Assembly (NCBI RefSeq): GCF_964355755.1
Contig: NC_092679.1
Coordinates: 22,444,432-22,508,431 of the forward strand
Length of the DNA stretch: 64,000 bases
From: Antedon mediterranea
Lineage: Eukaryota; Echinodermata; Crinoidea; Comatulida; Antedonidae
Reading direction: 5' to 3'
Shown: positions 25,301-34,981 of the stretch, in pieces
Position numbering within the stretch: the first letter of the stretch is position 1
Layout of the letters: every line of letters begins with the position of its first letter
Translations under genes and position numbers: made by a program
The notes under the pieces: model-generated
Seen by the model: only the letters and a program-made list of their open reading frames with translations
The model's database searches: none
Told to the model about the DNA's origin: nothing

Positions 25301-28300
25301 ATTTGTCCTCTGGTGATGATATAAAGATGTTGGTTATATACAGCATTAAATAAATGACAATATATACCACAATACTCTATCAAGTGTTTCCATCCGTGAA
25401 ATATATTATTAGTGTATATATTTCACTATATTCATATGATTTGTTTATCACAAGAATAAAAAAAAACCCTTAAGAATAAAACAAACAGATAAAAATGTGT
25501 GGTCTTTGCTAATTTAAACAGAACGCATATTGGTAAAAAAATGTTGGTATTTCAAAGAATTCAGAAATTAATTTTAAACAAAAACACTCATGCAACCATA
25601 CAAAATTTACTGAATACAAAACTAAACAGAAAATGGTTAGATCTGGTTAGAATGAATGCAAAAATAAAATAGGTAAGAAACACCCTTTCATGAAAATGGT
25701 ACGATCTGGAAAGTGTAGAAAGGTTATATAAACAATTAGACTGTTATCAAATTTGGGCAAGCCCATTCACTAAATGGGTGATACATTTGTTTACCTGACA
25801 TAATCTGTCTTGTCTTTGTAAAAATCACACAGTGGATTTCCTTCCAATTTCAGCTCTTCTAGTTTCAAACCTTTTAAACATTCCAATTCTTTTACTCGTT
25901 TCAACTAAGAAAAAGATAGATATAGATAAAATTGCTATACACAACTCCTACAATCAAATGTTGCATTGCATTATCCCAGTATAGTTAACACATCAGATGA
26001 ATAGCAACTAATACAACAAACAGAACCTCCATTGTAGGCCTAGCCCTATTGATTGAATAGGTGTACAGTACATTACCTTGTTGTGCGTTACATCAATTAT
26101 CTTGAGATTTGGAAGTTTCTCGGCCAGACCTTCCAAGGTCTTAAGAGAGTACATAACACACTTGCTCACAGACAACGACTGAATCTGTAATTTATGCAGA
26201 AACAAGTAAATAAATTAATTCTATTAAATAAACTTTGGAAGTAATATAAAAATGAAATTGCTCCTTCATGCCTATTATATGGGGAGGTTCATCATCATTT
26301 TTGTGACCTGGGAATAGAGTACTATTAGGTGTACCATTTGTTTGATCCTTCACATGGACCCATCTCTGCACCAAATAGGTTACCCCTGGGCATATTCAAA
26401 CAGTAAGTATACACTGTTTCATTACCTCTGGTATATTCTCCACAATAATCTTCAATACTGCATCCATGTATACAGCTTTGTGTAATTCAATGTATAACTT
26501 TTCTTGCTGTAATCCTACAAAAAGAAACATATTTAATCTAAAGCTCTGTCTACACTAATCACACTTTATGTGACAACAAAAATTTGAAAACACTTTGGGG
26601 TCACCGGGTCAGTGACCAATCACACTGATGAGACACTCCGGCGAGGTCCCATTCAAATCAACCATAGCAACCCAGAATTAAGCTCTGTATACACTATCAA
26701 ACTAGTTTGACAAAAAAATGGTGATGGGCCGAAATAAATAAAATAAGTAAAATTGTAAATATCACCCTCATTTTAGTTTCACATTGATCACAACGATCAT
26801 TAGTATCATTTTAATTAATATTTTAATGGTTAAATAACATTACACTACTCATTTTTAGACTTGCTATGTATTTTGTACAAGTCTGATCGTGTGAGGATAA
26901 CCTTTTGACTATAGTAACGATAGAGTTTAAAGTCAGTAATTGTTTCAAAATTATACACAAATAAAATTGATAATGACCGTACCTTTGTCATTGTAAATGT
27001 CACCTAGGTCAAGTGACTTTGTTGACGGGTCATAGCGGTTACTCATTCCCGTCTTGAGGGCTTCCAGTTTTTCCGGAGTCATAGACCAAGAGGGCGGAGC
27101 ACAGAACTTTGTTAGAATTATCACCTATAATACAAAATTAATAATTCAAAATGTATTTTAAAAATACCTCTTAAATATAAGAAGATTTGTTAAAAGCAAT
27201 AAATAAATGACATTAAATATATATGACCAACCTTGTGTCCAGAGGGCGCTGTTATTTGTCGTGTTAGCTCTTTGAGTGCCGCCCCCGCAGCTTGGTCGTC
27301 GACGTAGAAAATCACAAATTCACCCTTGTAGTGATACTACAGTAGATTTTCATAATAAAGAAAATGTTATTATACAATGTAGTACCAAAACAAAAATAAT
27401 AATCATTGTTTATAATTATTAATATACAGCGAAATCTTGGATTATTTGGTGGAGTCATGTTGTCCTCCCATTTGCTGAGGGTTGGAGTCACTAAGACGAA
27501 TCCAGGATTTTTCAAATGGGTGCTAACATAATTATAATATTAATAATCTGTCAAAGTAGATATCAAAAAGTAGCTTCAAAGGGGGGAGGGGGAGAGCACC
27601 AGCAACGATAACATTGTAATTCAAAAGCTCTATGTTTATTTTTTCATTATACAACAAGTAGAAGAAATTATTTAGAGGGTTAAGTGTCTCTTTAGGAATG
27701 GAGATTGATATAATTGCCTTAAAAACATGCTCCGGTTTTTTGTTGGCAGCCAGCAACCAGGTACAGTTAATCATTCATTGCTGTTTGTTAGGTTTCAATT
27801 CAATTAAAAAACTTACATCTAATGGTACAAAAGGTGTTGAGCATTTCTCTTGTAGATTTTGTAACAGCCATTGCTTTTCTACCTTTTTGCCATGAGGAAT
27901 CTAAATAAAGTAAGACAAAAGTTTATATAATGAAAAATGATAATACTGATAAAAGTCAAGCGAGAGATGGGTATGGAGTAATGGTAATAAGGAGTTGGAT
28001 TAGCATGTCAGAGGCATGGGTTCAAGACTTGTCTGTGCCATTACTGCTTGTATTCTTAGAAAAGATACTTATACTTTAATTGACTTGTCCTTCGGATGGG
28101 ATTTAAAACCATTGGTCCTGTGTGTGCATACAATTAATAAAGAACCATATTTGAAAAGAGTAGGAGGTAACTTCCAGTAAAAGACTAAACTGTACTGTAG
28201 TTATTGCTGTGGAGGGGGTCTAAATAATAGTATACAGTATCTTTACAAGAATATCAATAATTATATTACATAGCCAATAATTACCTGTATCTCCACCCAA

Positions 28301-31300
28301 GACATATCATTTCTCTTTGACGAGCTAGGCCCACCTTTGCCCCTTTTTGGTCGGTCGTTACGATGACGTGATGAGCCCCTGTCGTTTCTACCACCATACG
28401 GAGTGCTTAAAAATAGGAGAATTTTTCAATTAATGTTTATAATACTATCTAAAAAGGATCAGTGAGTCAGTGCTTAAATACTATCTAGCATACTTAACAT
28501 TACATTAAATAAAAAATATGGAAGAAAAATAATGTTAAAATTAATGTTTGTAACGTACTATCTACGTTGTTGCTGTTTCTTTCCTTCTTCCTCCATCACA
28601 ACATCCTCATCATCAGTTTTTGACGAGGATGGTGGCGCACTTCCTCTATTACTGTCACGACGGGGATATCTCGGACCACCGCGAGAACGTGAGCCACGTG
28701 AACCGCGCGAGCCTCTCCATTTTCCTCCACTTGAATAATCTCCACGATAGCTTCCTTGTCCCCCTTGGTAATAATTATCACTTCCGTAATAACCCCTTCC
28801 TCTTCCGCCTCGACCTCCGCTGGATTCACCCCTTGGTGCACCTCGTCCTCTTGGAGGACCACCCCTCCAATGTCCTTCTGGAACATGGCTGCTGCCTCCT
28901 TGTCGGTCATCATGTTCTGCAAATAAAAAAATGAATTCATAAATTGTAAACAAGTTCATGACTGCCCTTTTTCCACACATTTAATTATTACTTAAATTGC
29001 TTTATTTAGAAATTATAATCAGTACGCTAGGCGTAGTTATTTATATAACTTTCTGGACAAACTAACTGGTTGAAAAAGTTATTAAACTAAACTACTTTTA
29101 TTACTCATCTCATCGTTATGGCACGCCAGGACGGACAAAACCATTTCAAATGCCAATCCCTAGTAGCTGTTGAGTTTACAAATTCCTACTAGTCGAGATC
29201 GACTAGACACATACCTATCGGTCGAGTTTACCACACAGCACTAGTAGTTAATGACAAAATATACACATCACTAATGGTCGAGATTTACACATCGCGCTAC
29301 CGGTCGAGTTTTAAACACACATCGCTACCGGTCGAGTTGTTTTTATACACACATCGCTAGTTGTTGAGAATTATTTTAGTAGACATGCGCAGTAAGGGTT
29401 TGTAGAACGCCACCAACGTTCAGAAAAGTTAAATATACTTGTTGCGCCCAGACAAAAACCAGAGTAGGATCATTTTTGGTGTTCGCAGCAAAATGACGGA
29501 TCGTAATTTACGGGAAATATTTGACCAATATAAATAAAAAAATATTAGGCCTTTATATAGGCCAGGCCTAGTCTAGGCCTAGTAAAAGTAGGCTAGAGGC
29601 CTCCTTTATTATATAGTTAGGCGTTTTTTTAGTTGGGCCTTAATTATGAATTAGACAATGCCTCAACATAGTTAATACTCTAGGATAGCCCTAATAATAC
29701 ATATATAGATAGATTGAGGTAAAACATTATCGTACCTGAACAACCTTTCAATTTCTTGTTCCCTTAAACTTTCGCGGGCATATTGGTCAAATATTTCACG
29801 TAAATTACGATCCGTCATTTTGCTGCGAACACCAAAAATGATCCTACTCTGGTTTTTGTCTGGGCGCAACAAGTATATTTAACTTTTCTGAACGTTGGTG
29901 GCGTTCTACAAACCCTTACTGCGCATGTCTACTAAAATAATTCTCAACAACTAGCGATGTGTGTATAAAAACAACTCGACCGGTAGCGATGTGTGCTTAA
30001 AACTCGACCGGTAGCGCGATGTGTAAATCTCGATCATTAGTGATGTGTATAGTTTGTCATTAACTACTAGTGCTGTGTGGTAAACTCGACCGATAGGTAT
30101 GTGTCTAGTCGATCTCGACTAGTAGGAATTTGTAAACTCAACAGCTACTAGGGATTGGCATTTGAAATTTATTTATTTATTTATTATTATTACCATATTT
30201 ACTGAGGGTAGCCTATCCAGTTCCTAATAGAACTGATCATTCAGGGCCCTCGATAAAATAAACATACAGTACAGGGCTGCAAATTAAGGGGTATTTGGTC
30301 GCATTTGCGACCTAATTTTTCTGTTTGCGACTAAAGCAACAGAATAGGTCGCGCATAGCGCGACAAGATCGTCTGCTTGTGCGAGTTGTTTCAAATTGAA
30401 GTCAGGTGTGTTTTCCCTATTTAACTGTGTTGTAATTTAATCTCTCTCTACTCTTCGGAAGGCTCAGGAGTTTCCACTAGTCACCGCCGCCGCAAAGGAG
30501 TCGGGTTCATTCAAGCGTACAAAGCCCCTAAACATTTTACACTCGTTGTGATTGGAAGTTCGTCCATTTATTGTATGCTGCCTTACCCAATCACACAAAA
30601 GGACACCAAATACACAGCACAGTGTGACGCGCGGACGACACAAACCTCGTGGAAAATCACCTCCGTTTTAAAGAATGAATATAAAAAAACAATTGTACCG
30701 CCGTACACAGAAGTTAGCCAGGGCGGGCGCGGCAGATACTAAGGATTGTCGCCGCGCAGCCATCAGCATTTTTTAGGCAGTATAATGGTTATATCATGAT
30801 TACTAAATAATGTAATTAATGATATATATAATAATATCTAATCATTATATAGATTAAACAGCAGTATTGTTTATCAGTAGATTTAATACTTTATTCCAGA
30901 TTCTGATTATCGAAAATTATACATCAGAGAAAATACCGCAGCTTTTCCTACGAAGTAGCTTCGTAGATAAAACAGGCTACGTTGTTGGCTTTGTAGGTTT
31001 ACATTGTTTGGCTTCGTTAGTAACCTCAATAAACAACCTCACGATGTTCTATAGTAAGTAACAAGGTGTGAAAATTATTATTTAATGTGTTAATTTTAAC
31101 TGGCGGAGGAGGACCAATTTGTACATTACTAAGAAATATATAATATAATATTTTTTATTCGTAAATGTTTCATTCGTGTGTGTTTTTTTACTCTCAACAA
31201 CGGTGAATATAAATTTCCTACAATGTAAACGTATACGAGACACGATCCAACACAATGAACTATGCCAACTAATACAAATAATATAGCGAACGTCCAGTCG

Positions 31301-33145
31301 ATCCAAAAACATGCAAACAAAAAGATCGTAAACAATTCATTCTAAATATACGTATCAGAACGTTCAATCGGTCGCTCAAAAGACTGCCGACAGAAGCCTG
31401 TGAGGCCGTAATTAATACAGACCTAATTTTTTGGTCACATGTCATGAAACGCGATACTCTGTTTTACCACGTGGCTACAAAACAGAGTACTTGTACCTGA
31501 ATTTTGCGTCACATGAAACGTAATACAGCTCTAAACTGTTCCCATGATTCGCACGTTTTTCCCCTCCAAATTCTGGTCGGGCCTTTTATCGTAATAATAA
31601 TTTACAAAGGCCTATGTTAAATCTTAACATGGAATATATTTATTTTGCATATATTTTGTTTGCGTCCTAGCCAAGGTGTTGTTGTTTTTATAATTCGCTA
31701 AACCAAGGTAGGATTGAATGGCCGGATTGAATCATGTAGGCCGCCGAAACTCTCTCTGCGTGAGTTGAGGGCCTCGGGCCCGATGTCGTCTCGTCGGCGG
31801 ATGTCCTGCCAAATTAGGACAACCGATGTGTAGGGCGGCTACAAAAATTAACGTCTTCTAGGATTTTAATTAGCAAATACATGTTTGTTTCCACTGTTCA
31901 TGCTCCTAAAGGCGATGACATTGGTGTATCGACGCGTAGATATTATCATAAACAATACATCGTATCGTAGGCAACGAACAATACTTTGTAAATTGCAGGA
32001 TACGTTTAGAGAACAATGACCTACGGTCTATTTACGCATAGGCTACGAAAGGTTACGCGTACATATAAAGCAGTAATTTCTTTCCGTACCCTAAAAAGAA
32101 TAAATCTTGCGTGAATATAAGTGGCTCATCAGGACCAGTGCCTAAAATGTGCATAACCCAATTTATGTGCTCAGAAATCGATTGAAACAATCTATAATTA
32201 CTTAAAAATCCCCCCCCCCCCCGCGCGCTGGGGGGGGGGGAGGGATTTTATTTTTATACACCCCCACCCCCCACAACTAAACTAAAAACGGATCTGCGCG
32301 GATGGGGTTTGAGGAAGGGGGTTGTTGTCGATGAAAAGGTGCTACTAAAAAAATTGGTGGTGCTACCAAAAATTATTATGAGCCATCATACAAATTTGAT
32401 AGTGCTACCAAGTAAAAAAGTTAATTTGCAGCCCTGCAGTACAACACATAAAATATTAAATATTCAAATGACATAAAATATATTAAAGGCTTAAAAATTT
32501 ACAATGATTATATAAAATTCATATAAAAGTTAAAATCGTTGACAGATAAAGAAATATATATATATATATATACATAGAACGAACAATATTAACTGGAAAT
32601 AAATTGTTTAAGTTCACGTTTAAAGGAAATAACATTTTCAGATTGTCGAATGATTTTAGGAATCATATTAAAATACATACGCCTAGGCGCTTTATAACTG
32701 AAACATTGTTTAAAAATCTCTAAAGAAGGTCGAGGAATAATATAATTACAATAAGAGATGGATCTGGTAGTAGGTCGACCTCCGGGCCGAGTCCTGGTTA
32801 ACATGCGACTGATGTAATCCGGAACGGTATTGATGGAAGCCCGATAGGATAGGCGAGACAACCAAGTTGAAACTGATAAATGGTTTTGTCCGTCCTGGCG
32901 TGCCATACATCAGGGGCATCATGCCGCGAGCCTACTCTGCATGCCTAGCCTCTACCTAGATTTAGATAGCCTACCTAGCTAGTACTAGGCCTAGCTAGGC
33001 TAGGCCCCTAGATCGAGTAGGCCGCTCGATCTAGTTTACTAGCCGCCAGAAAGACCAACAATTTCTTACGATAAAAACTCCTTCCACCATCCCTAGATGC
33101 AGTTACACTAAATCCTCCTCGTCCCTTGCCATATCCTCGAGACAT
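19331..33145 (-). CDS. NXF1: NXF1 / TAP, nuclear mRNA export receptor
   Basis: Eighteen coding exons (minus), 682 aa: 33070-33145, 28559-28916, 28285-28405, 27817-27900, 27232-27336, 26983-27124, 26426-26514, 26077-26184, 25795-25904, 23571-23607, 23312-23436, 23026-23086, 22668-22773, 21951-22179, 21762-21819, 20551-20690, 20200-20260, 19331-19369. All phases close. Residues 1-170 are RGG/YG-rich (RNA and transportin/ALYREF binding region). The RRM-like domain (about 178-255) starts MSWVEIQIPHGKK. Four LRRs (about 260-415) include NLKIIDVTHNK and LKLEELKLEGNPLCD. The NTF2-like domain (about 440-605), which binds NXT1, includes VFDSGDRQLLLDAYH and FIVDVSLAQGTLLLF. The C-terminal UBA/TAP-C (about 630-682) contains CLEETQWDYQRAGKLF and binds nucleoporin FG repeats. 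It exports bulk mRNA (family knowledge). Intron 1 is 4.2 kb and full of transposons. Confidence 0.95.
19952..20117. mobile_element. MITE-B copy in NXF1 intron 17
   Basis: Left end taaagctctgtctacactat, then caaactagttcgacaaaa. The right end is the diverged inverse (tttgattgtatagaaagagc). The interior carries aatatggtagtaatatgaca. The same family occurs at 22455, 26540, 39204, 47888 and 61150. Confidence 0.8.
20693..20940 (-). repeat. Tandem copies of the NXF1 exon 16 splice acceptor
   Basis: Immediately upstream of NXF1 exon 16 (minus strand) lie about five copies of a 47-bp unit. Read on the minus strand each unit is tattgttttag followed by gctgctttccaatcagct and tgtctaaccccctct. The true exon begins gctgcttttccatcagct, then gcaccaaccccctct. 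The unit therefore contains the acceptor and about the first 35 nt of the exon. A 47-bp unit is not a multiple of three, so use of an upstream decoy AG would shift the frame. Confidence 0.85.
22455..22650. repeat. 21-bp tandem expansion inside a MITE-B copy
   Basis: About six copies of gggatatgcccaaatatggt+a. They are followed by atgacatcatcatgtcc, atatatgggcacatcac and gagagctta, the interior and right end of MITE-B. The left end is degenerate. The array lies in NXF1 intron 13, next to exon 13 (22668). Confidence 0.8.
23608..25794 (-). other. NXF1 intron 9, probable conserved cassette (retained) intron
   Basis: The longest NXF1 intron apart from intron 1 (2187 bp) lies between an exon of exactly 110 nt (25795-25904) and one of exactly 37 nt (23571-23607). 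I recall the same 110-nt/37-nt exon pair flanking the regulated retained intron (human intron 10, with a CTE) of NXF1 orthologues. If this intron were retained, translation would add one Arg and stop at once (ag|g taa), giving about 398 aa ending after the LRRs. It contains a SINE and an open stretch at 24853-25113. I did not identify a CTE structure. Confidence 0.55.
24003..24225 (+). mobile_element. SINE-1 copy in NXF1 intron 9
   Basis: tRNA-like head: ggcggaatggtaaagaactc (A-box region) and gcatgggttcaaacctg (B box). The body has cttggttggaatgtaacgcc and gttggtcccgtatac. Same family as 17585 and 27965. Confidence 0.75.
26540..26745. mobile_element. Composite MITE-B pair in NXF1 intron 6
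   Basis: Two left ends occur in the same direction: taaagctctgtctacacta at 26540 and taagctctgtatacactatc near 26680, the second followed by aaactagtttgacaaaaaaa. Either two insertions or an internal rearrangement. Confidence 0.6.
27965..28225 (+). mobile_element. SINE-1 copy in NXF1 intron 3
   Basis: Head gagtaatggtaataaggag and B-box-like gcatgggttcaagac. Body gacttgtccttcggatggg and accattggtcctgtgtg. Collinear with the other two SINE-1 copies. Confidence 0.75.
29493..29537 (+). pseudogene. Truncated left-arm copy of the MTDR exon
   Basis: The ATG starts MTDRNLREIFDQY and then reaches lys-stop (aaataa) where the inverted repeat ends at 29531. It is a broken duplicate of the exon at 29736-29818. 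Confidence 0.6.
29736..29818 (-). CDS. Candidate first exon of an unrecognised gene nested in NXF1 intron 1
   Basis: The ATG at 29818 opens MTDRNLREIFDQYARES, then LREQEIERLF, and ends at the donor ttcag|gtacgat in phase 2. The composition (acidic and basic helix) looks protein-like. It is too charged to be a signal peptide. It cannot splice in frame to NXF1 exon 2, which needs phase 1; doing so would give an immediate stop. No downstream exon was found between 29735 and 28917. The upstream region is the duplicated arm, presumably including its promoter. I do not recognise the family. Confidence 0.4.
30272..32436. mobile_element. hAT-like element nested in the LINE (2165 bp)
   Basis: Perfect 16-bp terminal inverted repeats cagggctgcaaattaa / ttaatttgcagccctg. 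The flanks share cagta (acatacagta before, cagtacaaca after), so the target duplication is blurred. CAGGG-type ends and the size suggest a non-autonomous hAT, but there is no recognisable transposase. The short ORFs at 30548-30742 and 31082-31335 have no family I know. Confidence 0.65.
32208..32242. repeat. C-tract / G-tract palindrome
   Basis: A run of about 14 C, then gcgcgctg, then a run of about 10 G with one break. It can form a GC hairpin and G-quadruplexes. It lies inside the hAT-like element. Confidence 0.85.
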
Positions 33146-34981
33146 ATTAATCGTGTAAAGCAAGATAAATCAGTCTAAAATTGTTAAATAATATAAGTGT
33201 ATAGGCCTACTAGGGTAGCAGGAAATCTCTCGACGACACGCCAGTTTTTGATGCAGCCAGCAAGCAAAAGGAGGAAGGCGGACCGGCCAAACATCGTAAA
33301 CTAGAGAGGGCGAACTGCCCTTGTGTGCGCGCATGCAGATTCTTCACAAAGAACCCGTATGATGATGCCTCTCATAGGGATTTACTGGTAATAACTGTCC
33401 TAAAAAAGTTCATTGTTTTATTTTTTAAAAGATACTTTGTGTAGCAAAAAAAAAACAGTTATGAAATTATCTGTATGTAGGCCTAGCCTACCGACGACCT
33501 TTATTGAGCCAAAAGATCATCCTAATTTTAACGAAATGATTTTGTTTTTGTCAATTTTCAAACAATGTAAGCAAAATACTATAGTTATTTCATGGAGTAA
33601 ACTTTACTCCATGGTTATTTTCCTCCTTGGAAAACTGGGTGGTTAAAAAGAAAACATACGCTGTTTATATATATAAATAACGTTAACAAAAATGTAATAT
33701 CAGCAGATTTTTTTTCTTCATATTTATGATATTACTAACGTTTTGTAGATCAGCAACATTTATGGCGTAAAAAATACCAAAAAGGTATCCGAACATTGGT
33801 TTGGTGGAGTTATTTATAAATCGTGGATATCAGACAGTAACAGTTTTGTGATGTCATTTTAACCAATCACGTTCACGTATTTACATACTATTATCCTAAT
33901 ATCCTAATGATATTTTAATTTACTAGTTTAGTTTTAGTTTTACTATTTCCAAAAACAACAATACAAAACTATCTCAAAAATTATTATTGTTCGAATAACA
34001 AAAATTATGAAGAAAATTGATAATTAATTATTTAAAACATACTGTAATAGCATAAGAAAATTATATCAATAAGTGTGAGTTAGTTAATGAAAACATTTCT
34101 TCTGGTTTCGATTCGTATATTGATATATGAAGTTCTTTGATAGTAAACCAGTTATGTAAATAAAACTTAGGCCTACGTAAGTTTTATTTACATAACTGGT
34201 TTACTATCAAAGAACTACAAATATCAATATGTGAGTTAGTTAAACAATCTTATTTTATGTTATGTATGAAGTATTATTATTTTCAAAAACAATATATTTT
34301 TTTAACAATGAATTTAAATTTACAGTGGGTCTTCTGAAATGTTACATTTGGATTTATTGCTGTAAGTATTCATTAATATTCCAGATCTTGCAGTATCAAA
34401 CAAAACATAATTTATACAGAATATCCCACTTTCCTATTAATATTTTTGCTATTTTATCGATTGTTCTTGTAAAATGATTTAATATTATCTGAGAACTGAG
34501 AAAACTCAGCCATATAATGATACAATTAAAAACTCAGAGCCACGGCTCTGTAATTATTAATATATATATATATATATATATATGGCTCTGTAAAAACTTA
34601 TAGTACAGCGCCATCTATTTTCAACTGTCAATCTTTTCGGTTTTGTTTACATAATACACCTCGTTCAATAAAACTTAAATATATTTTTTTATTATGCCAT
34701 ATTTACTTTATTAAACTGTCCAATTAATTCTATCAAATTTTCAAAATAATTATTTTCTCAGTGTTTATGTAAATAAGTTCTAACAAAATAAAGCTTACTA
34801 TTTGATAATATTCTATTCGATGAATAATTTCTAAGTTGTTGAAAAGACAAAAACAATTTATTTTAAAGGGCAGAGTTTATCATCAATTTAATTTTTAGCT
34901 CTGGGAAAATTATATTAGTTGCGTCATAATTATTTTTAATCAAAGTCTTTTAAAGTGTTTTTCAACGAGTTATTGATTACG
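33146..34981. other. Head-to-head intergenic region, NXF1 / ZFYVE1
   Basis: About 1.8 kb between the two start codons should hold both promoters and 5' UTRs. A (ta)n run lies near 34558-34583. No other coding exon is seen. Confidence 0.45.
34131..34216. repeat. Perfect 39-bp hairpin
   Basis: Arms 34131-34169 and 34178-34216 are exact reverse complements (left arm begins agttctttgatagtaaacc) around the 8-base loop ggcctacg. Weaker complementarity continues outward (gtatattgatat / atatcaatatgtg). Confidence 0.92.

Larger units (their letters stand above)
30169..32877 (-). mobile_element. 5'-truncated LINE fragment, split by a hAT-like insertion
   Basis: On the minus strand, 32877-32589 encodes a stretch ending SFKRELKQFISS and stop, with MLTRTRPGGRP and APRRMYFNMIPKIIRQS upstream. 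This resembles the C-terminal end of non-LTR reverse-transcriptase ORFs. A 3' UTR follows (32588-32437 and 30271-30185), then a simple tail made of aataataataaataaataa near 30169-30190. An aaat duplication flanks the insertion. The 5' part of the ORF is missing, so the copy is dead. Confidence 0.65.
29117..32907. repeat. Inverted duplication, about 415-bp arms, in NXF1 intron 1
   Basis: The left arm (29117-29531) and right arm (29780-30168, continued at 32878-32907) are near-identical inverted copies. I noticed only a handful of mismatches by eye. The innermost bases of the two arms are separated by 248 bp. Each arm carries the same promoter-like stretch with tccggtcgag-type short repeats and a gcgcatg motif, then an ATG reading inward. 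The right arm is split by a LINE fragment flanked by aaat on both sides. The near-identity implies a recent duplication or gene conversion. Confidence 0.88.

Noticed and set aside
28596-28940. Other-frame ORFs over NXF1 exon 2
   Set aside because: Alternative readings of the RGG-coding exon. Only the phase that joins exons 1 and 3 encodes the expected NXF1 N-terminus.
29736-29818. Alternative first exon of NXF1
   Set aside because: It ends in phase 2 whereas NXF1 exon 2 needs phase 1. Joining gives an immediate stop.
34955-34981. Upstream extension MFFNELLIT of ZFYVE1
   Set aside because: It begins at GTG, not ATG. The ATG at 34982 has good context.
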